Assembly (NCBI GenBank): GCA_900315635.1
Contig: OMZV01000014.1
Coordinates: 1 to 64,000 of the forward strand
Direction: 5' to 3'
DNA length: 64,000 bases
Source: an uncultured Prevotella sp.
GTDB taxonomy: Bacteria; Bacteroidota; Bacteroidia; Bacteroidales; Bacteroidaceae
Shown: piece after piece, positions 53,392 to 61,785 of the stretch
Numbering within the stretch: the first letter of the stretch is position 1
Layout of the letters: each line of letters starts with the position of its first letter
Translations under genes and position numbers: made by a program
The notes under the pieces: generated by a model
What the model saw: the letters and a program-made list of their open reading frames with translations, nothing else
Told to the model about the DNA's origin: nothing
The model's database searches: none

Positions 53392-55284
53392 CTACTCTAG
53401 ATACGTATATCCATAAAGTCCTGACCGATAATTCGACAGAAACTCCTTGCCTTCCTCAAGGGAAATCTTTCCCTGGCGGACACTCTTTGTGACCCACTGC
53501 TCAAGTTGTCGGACAAGCTTCTTAGGATTGTACTGAACGTACTCAAGAACCTCATCGACAGTCTCACCATCGATAATCTGGTCGATATGGTAAGTGCCAT
53601 TCTTAACGCTGATATGCGCTGCCGTTGTATCGCCGAACAGGTTATGCATATCACCGAGAATCTCCTGATAAGCGCCCACGAGGAACACGCCGAGCAGATA
53701 CTGCTCACCCTTCCTCAAAGCATGTACCGGCAGGACATTCGACAGAGCGCCACCTGTGGTAAAATTCGTTATCTTACCGTCGGAGTCGCATGTTATATCC
53801 TGAATAGTGCAGTTACGTGTAGGCTTCTCGTTAAGCCGCTCTATAGGCATAACCGGGAACAACTGGTCGATGCCCCAACAGTCTGGCAGCGACTGGAAGA
53901 TAGAGAAGTTGCAGAAGTACTTATCAGCAAGCAGCTTGTCGAGACCACGCAGCTCATCAGGCACATGCTTCAGCGTCTTGGCTATGGAGTTAATCTCATG
54001 GCAGACACTCCAGTACATAGCCTCAATCTCGGCACGAGTCTTAAGGTCGACCATACCATGTGCGAACATATCCAGGCAGTCCTCACGAATCTGCTCGGCA
54101 TCATGCCAGTCCTCGAGCATCGACTTCGGATTAAGGTTATCCCAAATCTCGTACAAGTCCTTAACCAGCTGATGGTCGGTAGGCTTAGCCTCAAACTCCT
54201 CCGGCATTTCCGGCAGCGAGGCTGCACCGAGGACATTGAGAACGAGTACAGAATGATGCGCCGCCAGGCTGCGACCGCTCTCCGTGATGATGTCAGGATG
54301 CGGAATACCGTTCTTGTCGGCTATCTCGACGAACGCATAGACACAGTCGTTGATATATTCCTGAATGGAATAGTTGACCGAGCTCTCATTATTCGACGAG
54401 CGGGTACCGTCATAATCGACACCCAGTCCACCACCACAGTCGACGAACTCAATGTTGTACCCCATCTTCCTGAGGTTGGCATAGTACTGTCCAGCCTCTG
54501 TCAGTGCCGACTGGATGCGGCGGATTTTCGTTATCTGACTGCCTATATGGAAATGGATAAGGCGCACGCTGTCGTGCAGTCCCACCTCATCGAGACGGTT
54601 CAAGGCATCGAGGAGTTCCGATGGAGTGAGTCCGAACTTCGACGCATCGCCGCCGCTCTCAGCCCATTTGCCAGAGCCCGACGACGCAAGCTTTATGCGG
54701 ATACCGATATTCGGGGTGACATGAAGGCGCTTGGCAGTCTTGGCTATGATGTCAATCTCATTGAGCTTCTCGACAACGATAAACACCTTCTTGCCGAGCT
54801 TTTGCGCCAGCATAGCCAGCTCTATATAGCTCTCGTCCTTATATCCATTGCATATAATGAGCGAGTTGCTTTTGTTCTGGACGGCAAGCACAGCATGCAA
54901 TTCCGGCTTTGAGCCTGCCTCAAGACCAATATTATACTTCTCGCCGTGGGAGATAACCTCCTCGACGACAGGTTGCATCTGGTTGACCTTAATAGGATAG
55001 ATGATGTAGCTTTTCCCCTGATAGCCATACTCCTGGCGGGCCTTGTCATAACACTGCGCCATCTTCTCGATACGGTTGTCCAGAATATCCGGGAAACGCA
55101 ACAACACTGGCGGGCGAACGTCACGAAGAGCCAGCTCGTCCATGACATCGCACAGGTCTATCTGCGTATTGTCCTTGCACGGAGTGACATAGACGTGTCC
55201 CTTTTCATTAATTCCGAAGTAGGATGTTCCCCACCCCTTTATATTGTACAACTCCTCAGAGTCCTCAATAGTCCATTTCTTCAT
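53392..55284 (-). CDS. speA: Biosynthetic arginine decarboxylase
   Basis: A 630-residue PLP enzyme of the alanine-racemase-like fold. IYPIKVNQMQPVVEEV has the PLP-binding lysine, and HFHIGSQITKIRRIQSAL and CGGGLGVDYDGT are later motifs of the family. It makes agmatine, the precursor of putrescine and spermidine. It lies 4 nt after aroK and 2 nt before argB; the pairing of arginine synthesis with arginine use is of interest for flux control. Confidence 0.96.
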   Translation of the reverse strand: MKKWTIEDSEELYNIKGWGTSYFGINEKGHVYVTPCKDNTQIDLCDVMDELALRDVRPPVLLRFPDILDNRIEKMAQCYDKARQEYGYQGKSYIIYPIKVNQMQPVVEEVISHGEKYNIGLEAGSKPELHAVLAVQNKSNSLIICNGYKDESYIELAMLAQKLGKKVFIVVEKLNEIDIIAKTAKRLHVTPNIGIRIKLASSGSGKWAESGGDASKFGLTPSELLDALNRLDEVGLHDSVRLIHFHIGSQITKIRRIQSALTEAGQYYANLRKMGYNIEFVDCGGGLGVDYDGTRSSNNESSVNYSIQEYINDCVYAFVEIADKNGIPHPDIITESGRSLAAHHSVLVLNVLGAASLPEMPEEFEAKPTDHQLVKDLYEIWDNLNPKSMLEDWHDAEQIREDCLDMFAHGMVDLKTRAEIEAMYWSVCHEINSIAKTLKHVPDELRGLDKLLADKYFCNFSIFQSLPDCWGIDQLFPVMPIERLNEKPTRNCTIQDITCDSDGKITNFTTGGALSNVLPVHALRKGEQYLLGVFLVGAYQEILGDMHNLFGDTTAAHISVKNGTYHIDQIIDGETVDEVLEYVQYNPKKLVRQLEQWVTKSVRQGKISLEEGKEFLSNYRSGLYGYTYLE

Positions 55285-55288
55285 CTAG

Positions 55289-55894
55289 TTACTTCTTTAT
55301 TTCCAACAGTTTCGTTACCTCGGCTACGGTTATCTTTATTTTCTCATAATTGTCGAGGAGATTTACATCGAGTATGTGCTTCGCCTTGCCATAGAACTTC
55401 TCACGCTCGGAAAGTTGCTGACGGACAAACGCCTTAACCTCGTCGGGTGTCTTGTTCAGCAACAGCGGGCGGACAGTGCGTCCCATCTTCAGATGACCAT
55501 AGAGCACTTCCGGCGTAGCCTTGAGGTAGATTGTCTCGCCTTGCTGGTTCATATAGTCCATATTGTCGAAGAAGCACGGTGTTCCGCCACCGCAGGAGAT
55601 AATCACATTCTCGAACTCGGCAACCTCATGCAGCATGTTATGCTCAATCTTACGAAAGCCATCCTCGCCACGCTCGTCGAAAATCTGCTTGACCGTCCTG
55701 TGCATGCGGTTCTCTATATACCAGTCGAGGTCATAGAACGGCATATCCAAGTCTTTCGACAGAGCCTTGCCGACAGTTGTCTTGCCGGCTCCCATATAGC
55801 CCAGCAATATTATTCGTGAAGGTCCAGTCCCCACCAAACCTCCCCCAAGGGAAGGCTTTTGATTACCTAACATAGTTGAATTATCTTCATTCAT
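55289..55894 (-). CDS. aroK: Shikimate kinase with repeat-derived N-terminus
   Basis: A 201-residue P-loop kinase: LGYMGAGKTTVGKAL (P-loop at 32-39), DLDWYIENR (shikimate-binding Asp) and CGGGTPCF. It phosphorylates shikimate on the way to chorismate. Residues about 9-23 (LGNQKPSLGGGLVGT) are translated from a copy of the G/C palindrome repeat; starts at 55894 or 55873 both lie before it, and only a GTG within it would avoid it. First gene of aroK-speA-argB. Confidence 0.93.
   Translation of the reverse strand: MNEDNSTMLGNQKPSLGGGLVGTGPSRIILLGYMGAGKTTVGKALSKDLDMPFYDLDWYIENRMHRTVKQIFDERGEDGFRKIEHNMLHEVAEFENVIISCGGGTPCFFDNMDYMNQQGETIYLKATPEVLYGHLKMGRTVRPLLLNKTPDEVKAFVRQQLSEREKFYGKAKHILDVNLLDNYEKIKITVAEVTKLLEIKK
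55828..55872. repeat. G/C palindrome repeat, copy 6, inside the aroK reading frame
   Basis: CCCCACCAAACCTCCCCCAA followed by GGGAAGGCTTTTGATTACCTAA. The repeat lies after the aroK start codons and is read in frame. Confidence 0.75.
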
Positions 55895-55979
55895 TATCTA
55901 TATCTGCTCTATACTTATTAACTGACGTTTCGCAAGTAATAGTTTATAACATTGGTTTCATGCATGTTATCAACTTTAT

Positions 55980-56093
55980 CACTGTAGGGGCGCGACCTTG
56001 TGTCCGTCCCCATCGTCTGGTAAGGCGAATCGCATTTTATCTTGTCGGTCTTTTAGCCCGATGGGGACGCACACAAGGTGCGCCCCTACAGTG
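55980..56093. mobile_element. MITE-like element with long terminal inverted repeats
   Basis: CACTGTAGGGGCGCGACCTT at the left end and AAGGTGCGCCCCTACAGTG at the right end are inverted copies; the pairing extends about 36 bp with few mismatches, and the inside (about 40 nt) codes for nothing. The whole is 114 bp. No target duplication is obvious. It lies between aroK and topA. Confidence 0.65.
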
Positions 56094-56132
56094 GATTAGA
56101 GTTAATCATGTAGCTTACGAAACATTAGTAAT

Positions 56133-56178
56133 TAAGGTGATTAAACATCCTCCCCCTGGGGGGAGGCTTGGTGGGGAT
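56133..56178. repeat. G/C palindrome repeat, copy 7 (inverted orientation)
   Basis: GGTGATTAAACATCCTCCCC then CTGGGGGGAGGCTTGGTGGG, opposite in orientation to most copies. It lies just downstream of topA. Confidence 0.75.
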
Positions 56179-56192
56179 ATTCATTCATTAAT

Positions 56193-58559
56193 CTATCTCC
56201 TTCTGCTCTTTGGTTCCGGAGCATTGTCGACGATCTCCTTACACTCAGCGTAGGTAAGTTCTGTGGCACGCTCGCGCTGAGCCTTTGTCAGACGGTAGTT
56301 CTTGCCATCGTAAGCAATATAAGGACCATAACGGCCGTTCATAACCTCCATCTTCGGATCCTCTTCGAATGCCTTCAGATGGCGTTTCTTGTCAGCCTCA
56401 CGCTTGGCGTTAATCAGTTCAATCGACTCCTCGAGAGTAATTGTCATCGGGTCCTTGTCCTTAGGAATGCTGACATACTTCTTGTCATGCATAACGTATG
56501 GTCCGAAACGACCGGCACCGATAACGACATCTGTTCCCTCGAGCTGACCGACGGTACGAGGCAACTTGAACAGCTCCAGAGCCTCATCGAGGGTAATGGT
56601 CTCCATGCTCTTGTCGGCAGGCAGCTGCGAGAAGCGCGGCTTGTCCTCATCATCGGCATCGCCAATCTGGACTACAGGTCCGAAACGACCGATCTTCACA
56701 TACACCGGCTTGCCCGACTTCGGGTCGGTACCGAGCTTGCGCTCACCAGCCTTATGCTCCGAGCGGGCGTTCATAACCTTCTCGACCTCAGGCTCAAAGC
56801 TCTTGTAGAACTTCTTCATCTCCTTGCTCCACTGAGCCTTGCCCTCAGCTATCTTATCGAAGTCCTTCTCGACATTTGCCGTGAAGTTGTAGTCCATAAT
56901 CTCCGGGAAGTTCTTCATCAGGAAGTCGTTGACCACAATACCTATATCCGTAGGGATGAGTTTGCCACGGTCAGAACCAGCCATCTCTGTCTTTGTCTTC
57001 GCTGTGACAATCTTGCCCTTGAGAGTATCTACAGTAAACTGACGCTCAACACCCTTGCGGTCGCCTTTTTCAACATACTGGCGCTGTTGGATGGTCGAGA
57101 TGGTCGGAGCGTAGGTTGACGGACGACCGATACCGAGCTCTTCCAGTTTGTGCACGAGGCTAGCCTCAGTGTATCGGCTTGGCGGCAGGGTGAAACGCTC
57201 GGTCGATGTTATTTCACGGCGCGTGAGCTCGTCGCCGACTTTCATTACAGGCAGTGTGCGCGACATATCCTGCTGGCTTGATTCGTCCTCGTCATCGGTA
57301 GACTCACGGTATACTTTCAGGAATCCGTCGAAAGCAATGACCTCGCCGTTGGCTACAAAGAGAGTGCCACCCCTGCCATCCTTTGAAAGGATGGAGTCGG
57401 CTGGCGACGCAGGGATTATTTCGATGTTGGCAGTTGTCTTTTCTATCTGGGCGTCAGCCATCTGTGAGGCAGCCGTGCGCTTCCAGATAAGCTCATAGAG
57501 GCGCTTCTCCTGAACTGTTCCCTCTATCGAAGTATTGCTCATGAATGTCGGGCGGATAGCCTCGTGGGCTTCCTGTGCTCCCTTGCTGTGGGTGACATAG
57601 TTGCGTGGCTTGCTGTACTCCTCGCCATAGAGATTGGTAATCTCTTCCTTGCTGGTATTGATGGCAAGCGACGAGAGGTTCACACTATCGGTACGCATGT
57701 ATGTGATATGTCCGTTCTCATAGAGGTGCTGGGCAACCATCATCGTCTGACTGACGGTGAATCCGAGTTTGCGGGCAGCCTCCTGTTGCAGTGTTGATGT
57801 CGTGAATGGAGGTGCAGGCGAACGCTTCAGCGGTTTCTTTACTATGTCGGCTACCTTGAACTGCGCATCCTTGCAGGCATCGAGAAAAGCCAGTGCCTCG
57901 TCGTGGGTCTTGAACCGCTTGTTGAGCTCAGCCTTGACCTCGCTCTGTGAGCCATCGGCATTGGTAAGTCCGAAGACAGCGTTGATGCGGTAGTAAGGCT
58001 CCGACTGGAACTTCTGAATCTCACGCTCACGCTCGACGATAAGCCTGACGGCAACACTCTGTACACGACCTGCCGACAGAGCCGGTTTTACCTTACGCCA
58101 AAGTACTGGTGAGATGCGGAATCCGACAAGGCGGTCGAGCACACGGCGTGCCTGCTGGGCGTTGACAAGGTTCATGTCAAGGTGGCGTGGGTGCTTGATA
58201 GCCTCAAGGATAGCCGGTTTCGTTATCTCATGGAAGACGATACGGCTCGTCTTCTCTTCATCAAGACCGAGAACTTCGCAAAGGTGCCAGCTGATAGCTT
58301 CTCCTTCGCGATCCTCATCGGACGCAAGCCACACTTTCTTTGCAGCCTTGGCGTTCTTCTTCAGCTCGCTGACGACCTTCTTCTTCTCTTCCGGTATAAC
58401 GTAATGGGGTTCAAGGGTCTTTGTGTCTATACTTAGTTCCTTCTTCTTCAAGTCACGGATATGTCCGTAGCTCGACATGACCTTATAGTCGTTTCCGAGG
58501 AATTTCTGAATGGTCTTAGCCTTTGCAGGGCTCTCTACTATAACTAAGTTGTCTTGCAT
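56193..58559 (-). CDS. topA: DNA topoisomerase I
   Basis: A 788-residue type IA topoisomerase that relaxes negative supercoils. The Toprim domain starts LVIVESPAKAKTIQKFLG; SAGRVQSVAVRLIVERE and the active-site Tyr segment ITYMRTDSVNLS follow. In place of zinc fingers, the C-terminus carries repeats of the form GRFGPYV (GRFGPVVQIG, AGRFGPYVMHD, NGRYGPYIAYD). A minus-strand TACTTTTG at 58624-58631 may be its -7 box. Confidence 0.96.
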   Translation of the reverse strand: MQDNLVIVESPAKAKTIQKFLGNDYKVMSSYGHIRDLKKKELSIDTKTLEPHYVIPEEKKKVVSELKKNAKAAKKVWLASDEDREGEAISWHLCEVLGLDEEKTSRIVFHEITKPAILEAIKHPRHLDMNLVNAQQARRVLDRLVGFRISPVLWRKVKPALSAGRVQSVAVRLIVEREREIQKFQSEPYYRINAVFGLTNADGSQSEVKAELNKRFKTHDEALAFLDACKDAQFKVADIVKKPLKRSPAPPFTTSTLQQEAARKLGFTVSQTMMVAQHLYENGHITYMRTDSVNLSSLAINTSKEEITNLYGEEYSKPRNYVTHSKGAQEAHEAIRPTFMSNTSIEGTVQEKRLYELIWKRTAASQMADAQIEKTTANIEIIPASPADSILSKDGRGGTLFVANGEVIAFDGFLKVYRESTDDEDESSQQDMSRTLPVMKVGDELTRREITSTERFTLPPSRYTEASLVHKLEELGIGRPSTYAPTISTIQQRQYVEKGDRKGVERQFTVDTLKGKIVTAKTKTEMAGSDRGKLIPTDIGIVVNDFLMKNFPEIMDYNFTANVEKDFDKIAEGKAQWSKEMKKFYKSFEPEVEKVMNARSEHKAGERKLGTDPKSGKPVYVKIGRFGPVVQIGDADDEDKPRFSQLPADKSMETITLDEALELFKLPRTVGQLEGTDVVIGAGRFGPYVMHDKKYVSIPKDKDPMTITLEESIELINAKREADKKRHLKAFEEDPKMEVMNGRYGPYIAYDGKNYRLTKAQRERATELTYAECKEIVDNAPEPKSRRR

Positions 58560-58672
58560 AATCTATTAGGGTAAATGACTACTTTCTTGCAGCAAACAAT
58601 ATAAGCCACAAGTTTCAAGGGCGCAAAAGTAAGAAAAAAGTTTGCTTGTACATTATTATATAAGCAACTTTT

Positions 58673-59314
58673 TTATTTTTTTAAGTATTTCGGTAAGTTT
58701 CCTAAGAATTTGGTCAAAGCACGCCGTGAGCTCTCAAAGGCAAAATCCGCCGGATTAATCTTATCGGGGCTGACCCACTGGTAATCGGCGGCATCATCTG
58801 AGGCGCATACTTCATCTTCATTGGCAACACGGCAGAGGAAGAATGAATCGACCGTCGGGACATTGAATCCGGAATACATATAGTCATTAGGGAAACTGAA
58901 AAGGAACTGCGCCTCAGTAACAATGAGCCCCGTTTCTTCCTTTACTTCCCTTGCCACGCCTTGCTCTATGCTCTCGCCGAAGTCGACGAATCCACCGGGC
59001 AGGTCAGGCATTCCTTTCTTTGGCTCGTCTCTCCGATGGATAACAAGCAGTTCGTCCCGGCTATTGAATATCAATGCTGCCGTGGCTGCACTGGCATTGA
59101 GATAGTAAACGAATCCGCAGTCCTCACACCGCATGCTCTTGAAGTCGTTGGGAACGAAATGGATACTGCCACAACGGGGGCAGAAGTGGAAGACAGAGGA
59201 GAGGCGGTGAGGAACATAAGCAAGGCGGTCCTCACCAAGTTGTTTTTCCCCACCAGGCCTCCCCCAAGGGGAGGATGTTTGATTACCTAAAATATTTGAA
59301 GTTGGATGAGACAT
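58673..59314 (-). CDS. Nudix hydrolase with zinc ribbon and repeat-derived N-terminus
   Basis: A 213-residue protein. A four-cysteine zinc ribbon (C45, C48, C63, C66 in FCPRCGS and CEDCGF) precedes a full Nudix box, GGFVDFGESIEQGVAREVKE then ETG (residues 107-129). This layout resembles NudC-like NADH pyrophosphatases but shorter. It hydrolyses a nucleoside diphosphate linked to another group, substrate unknown. Residues about 8-24 (ILGNQTSSPWGRPGGEK) come from the G/C palindrome repeat, and no later in-frame start is seen before the zinc ribbon. Confidence 0.88.
   Translation of the reverse strand: MSHPTSNILGNQTSSPWGRPGGEKQLGEDRLAYVPHRLSSVFHFCPRCGSIHFVPNDFKSMRCEDCGFVYYLNASAATAALIFNSRDELLVIHRRDEPKKGMPDLPGGFVDFGESIEQGVAREVKEETGLIVTEAQFLFSFPNDYMYSGFNVPTVDSFFLCRVANEDEVCASDDAADYQWVSPDKINPADFAFESSRRALTKFLGNLPKYLKK
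59247..59294. repeat. G/C palindrome repeat, copy 8, inside the Nudix reading frame
   Basis: CCCCACCAGGCCTCCCCCAA followed by GGGGAGGATGTTTGATTACC, close to consensus. It is read in frame near the Nudix N-terminus. Confidence 0.8.
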
Positions 59315-59324
59315 AGATAGTCTT

Positions 59325-60767
59325 TTACCAGTTATCCGTCCTGAACGGTATCAGCGGCAGCTGACCCATATTCCCGAGATTGCCAATCTGGAAGTTCTTG
59401 AAGCAATAGCGGACGGCTACAGGAGCCTTCACATCTTTCGATATAACCTGAATCCACTCATTATGCGGGTCACCCCATGCTTTCCAGTAGTGGGTAGCCT
59501 CAGCAGGATGGAACACCTTGTCGGCTCCGGCAACCTCAAAGCCCTCAATACCCTCATAGCGAGAGATGCCACCGTAGGTCTTCTTCAGTTTGATAAAGCA
59601 TGTGTCACCCGATATTTCCATCTTGTCAAACTCAGGACTATCGCAGTAGAGGTTCTTATAACCATAGTTGCGGTTGAGGGCAATGAACGCCAGGCGCTCG
59701 CCAACCTGCCGCTTCTGTGACGGGTGGATCTGTCCCTTCTCGAATGGATAGACAAGGTCATTGGTGCAGACAATGTCGCTGTTAGGGATAAGGCTTACCG
59801 CCTTAGCCTGCTGTTCACGCAGCAATGCGCCGTTGATGTTGTCGTCGCCATAGTTAAATGGAGCTATCTGGACGAAATAGAAAGGTACGTTGCCAAAGTT
59901 CTGACGCCACTGTTCGACGAGTTTCGACAGGCGGAATGCGTACTCAGACGCATGATAGCCCACATTGCTGCAGCCCTGATAGAACAGGATTCCCTTGACA
60001 GAGCTGTTCTGGATAGGCGCGAATGTTCCGTTGCCCCACACCAGTGTGCGCTCATAATCGTACTTGCAGTTCTTGATTATCGACTGGGAGTCGACTTTCT
60101 CGTCGGTATATTTCTTAAGATTCTCGGCATTCAGCCAGCTCTCAACTCGTGAGCCGCCCTTGTTTGCCTCGATAAGTCCGATAGGAATATTGAGGGTTCT
60201 CGACAGCATCCGACCGAAGAAATAGCCCGTTGCCGACTCCTCACCGACATTCTGCATGTCGGAGTTGCGCCACTGGCAGTTGGCATCGTCAAGAGGGTGC
60301 ATGCTCATAACGCTCGGAATCTTACACCAGCGAAGTCCGCGGTTGTTGACAGCATCGGCTACAACATTATTGTAACCCTCGACAGGGCAGTTGCCGAATC
60401 CCTTGACCGGCATTTCCATATTGCTCTGTCCGGCACAAATCCAAACATCTCCGGCAAGGACATCGAGGATAGTAGCAGCTTCGTCGCCATCGTCGATAGT
60501 GATAGTCAGTGGAGTGAAACTGGCTGCCGGGGTCTTAACGCTGACGAGGAACCTGCCGTTCTTGTCGGCTGTGGTATGGAACTTATCTGTAGTCCAGCTT
60601 GCGGTAACGGTCACGTCGGACTTTGCCTTTGCCCATCCCCAAAGGTGGGCTTCGGTGTTCTGCTGGATAATCATTCCGTCGGAAAGAACATGTGGCAGGC
60701 GTACTTTTGCCTGAACACTGATTGCAGCCAATGCTGCGGCTGCAAATATTAAAATACGTTTACGCAT
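59325..60767 (-). CDS. Sialate O-acetylesterase-like SGNH esterase
   Basis: A 480-residue secreted protein. Signal peptide 1-20 (ending VQA), then an N-terminal beta domain and an SGNH esterase core with WICAGQSNMEMP (catalytic Ser115) and a later IHPSQKRQVGERLA segment (Asp/His region). SASA-family esterases remove acetyl groups from sugars such as sialic acid or acetylated xylan and pectin. There is no sialic-acid gene nearby, so plant glycan deacetylation is as likely. It ends 11 nt before the Nudix start. Confidence 0.88.
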   Translation of the reverse strand: MRKRILIFAAAALAAISVQAKVRLPHVLSDGMIIQQNTEAHLWGWAKAKSDVTVTASWTTDKFHTTADKNGRFLVSVKTPAASFTPLTITIDDGDEAATILDVLAGDVWICAGQSNMEMPVKGFGNCPVEGYNNVVADAVNNRGLRWCKIPSVMSMHPLDDANCQWRNSDMQNVGEESATGYFFGRMLSRTLNIPIGLIEANKGGSRVESWLNAENLKKYTDEKVDSQSIIKNCKYDYERTLVWGNGTFAPIQNSSVKGILFYQGCSNVGYHASEYAFRLSKLVEQWRQNFGNVPFYFVQIAPFNYGDDNINGALLREQQAKAVSLIPNSDIVCTNDLVYPFEKGQIHPSQKRQVGERLAFIALNRNYGYKNLYCDSPEFDKMEISGDTCFIKLKKTYGGISRYEGIEGFEVAGADKVFHPAEATHYWKAWGDPHNEWIQVISKDVKAPVAVRYCFKNFQIGNLGNMGQLPLIPFRTDNW

Positions 60768-60842
60768 AGTAGTATAAATCTTATTGTGATGGCAAATGTA
60801 CTAAATATTTATAAATCGGGGAACATAAATCACGAAAATTAT

Positions 60843-60850
60843 TACCTTTG
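60843..60850 (+). promoter_or_regulatory. -7 box of the alpha/beta hydrolase gene
   Basis: TACCTTTG at 60843-60850, 19 nt before the ATG. No clear -33 box. Confidence 0.4.
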
Positions 60851-60868
60851 CGCTAAATTATTACGATT

Positions 60869-61693
60869 ATGAAACACTTGAAAACACTTCTTACACTGGC
60901 TCTGACAGCATTCGCAATGGCGGGCACAGCACAAGAGACATTCGACGTAACACTCTACAACAGCCGTCCCACCTACGACAACGGCGACCCGAAGGACACG
61001 GCAAAGGTCCGCGTCTATCTGCCGAAGGAGAGCGAGGCTACAGGCCGTGCCGTCGTCATCTGCCCGGGTGGCGGCTATGAGCACCTGGCATTGAAAAAGG
61101 AAGGATACGACTGGGGCGAGTTCTTCCAGAACAACGGAATAGCAGCCATCGTGCTGAAATACCGTATGCCTCACGGCAATCCCGACGTGCCTATCAGCGA
61201 TGCCGAGCAGGCTATGAAACTGGTGAGGATGAATGCCAAGGGATGGCATGTATCTCTCAATGATGTCGGTATCATGGGATTCTCTGCCGGCGGTCACCTT
61301 GCTTCGACTATTGCCACGCAGAGCACCGGCGATGCCAAGCCGAACTTCCAGATTCTGTTCTATCCGGTAATCTCCATGATGGAAGGTTATGGTCACGAGG
61401 GCAGTTTCCATAATTTCCTCGGCGACAATGACGGCAAGAAGTATCAGAAGCGTTATTCATCCGACATGCATGTGACCCGTGTAACTCCGCGCGCGTTCAT
61501 TGCTCTTAGCGACGACGATGCGACTGTTCCGGCTGCAAATGGCGTGAACTATTATATGGAGCTCTACCGCAATGATGTTCCGGCTTCGCTGCATGTCTAT
61601 CCTAAAGGTGGTCACGGCTGGGGCAGCAATATCAGTTTCCCATACCATGTAGAAATGATGCTGGACTTCAAGGCTTGGCTTAAGTCATTCTAA
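60869..61693 (+). CDS. Secreted alpha/beta hydrolase, acetyl-esterase type
   Basis: A 274-residue protein with a signal peptide (1-21). CPGGGYEHLA forms the oxyanion loop, GFSAGGHLA holds the nucleophile S139, and ALSDDDATVP and GGHGWG supply Asp and His. This is the layout of the acetyl xylan or feruloyl esterases common in gut Bacteroidetes. Divergent from the SASA-type esterase; both may deacetylate the same polysaccharide (inference). Confidence 0.88.
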   Translation: MKHLKTLLTLALTAFAMAGTAQETFDVTLYNSRPTYDNGDPKDTAKVRVYLPKESEATGRAVVICPGGGYEHLALKKEGYDWGEFFQNNGIAAIVLKYRMPHGNPDVPISDAEQAMKLVRMNAKGWHVSLNDVGIMGFSAGGHLASTIATQSTGDAKPNFQILFYPVISMMEGYGHEGSFHNFLGDNDGKKYQKRYSSDMHVTRVTPRAFIALSDDDATVPAANGVNYYMELYRNDVPASLHVYPKGGHGWGSNISFPYHVEMMLDFKAWLKSF

Positions 61694-61723
61694 AGTCCGG
61701 ATAATAAGATAGTACAAGACGAA

Positions 61724-61770
61724 AAAATCCCCATCAGGCACGTTGTCTGATGGGGATTTTTTATTTTGTC
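61724..61770. terminator. Bidirectional terminator between hydrolase and dsbD
   Basis: ATCCCCATCAG pairs with CTGATGGGGAT around a 9-nt loop, with an A tract on the left and a T tract (TTTTTTATTTT) on the right. It suits both convergent transcripts. Confidence 0.85.
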
Positions 61771-61785
61771 CGAACTATCGGATTG

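Noticed and set aside
53506-54912. A 468-codon frame antisense to speA
   Set aside because: It lies wholly within the well-supported speA gene and has no recognisable content; G/C-rich coding DNA often leaves long antisense frames.
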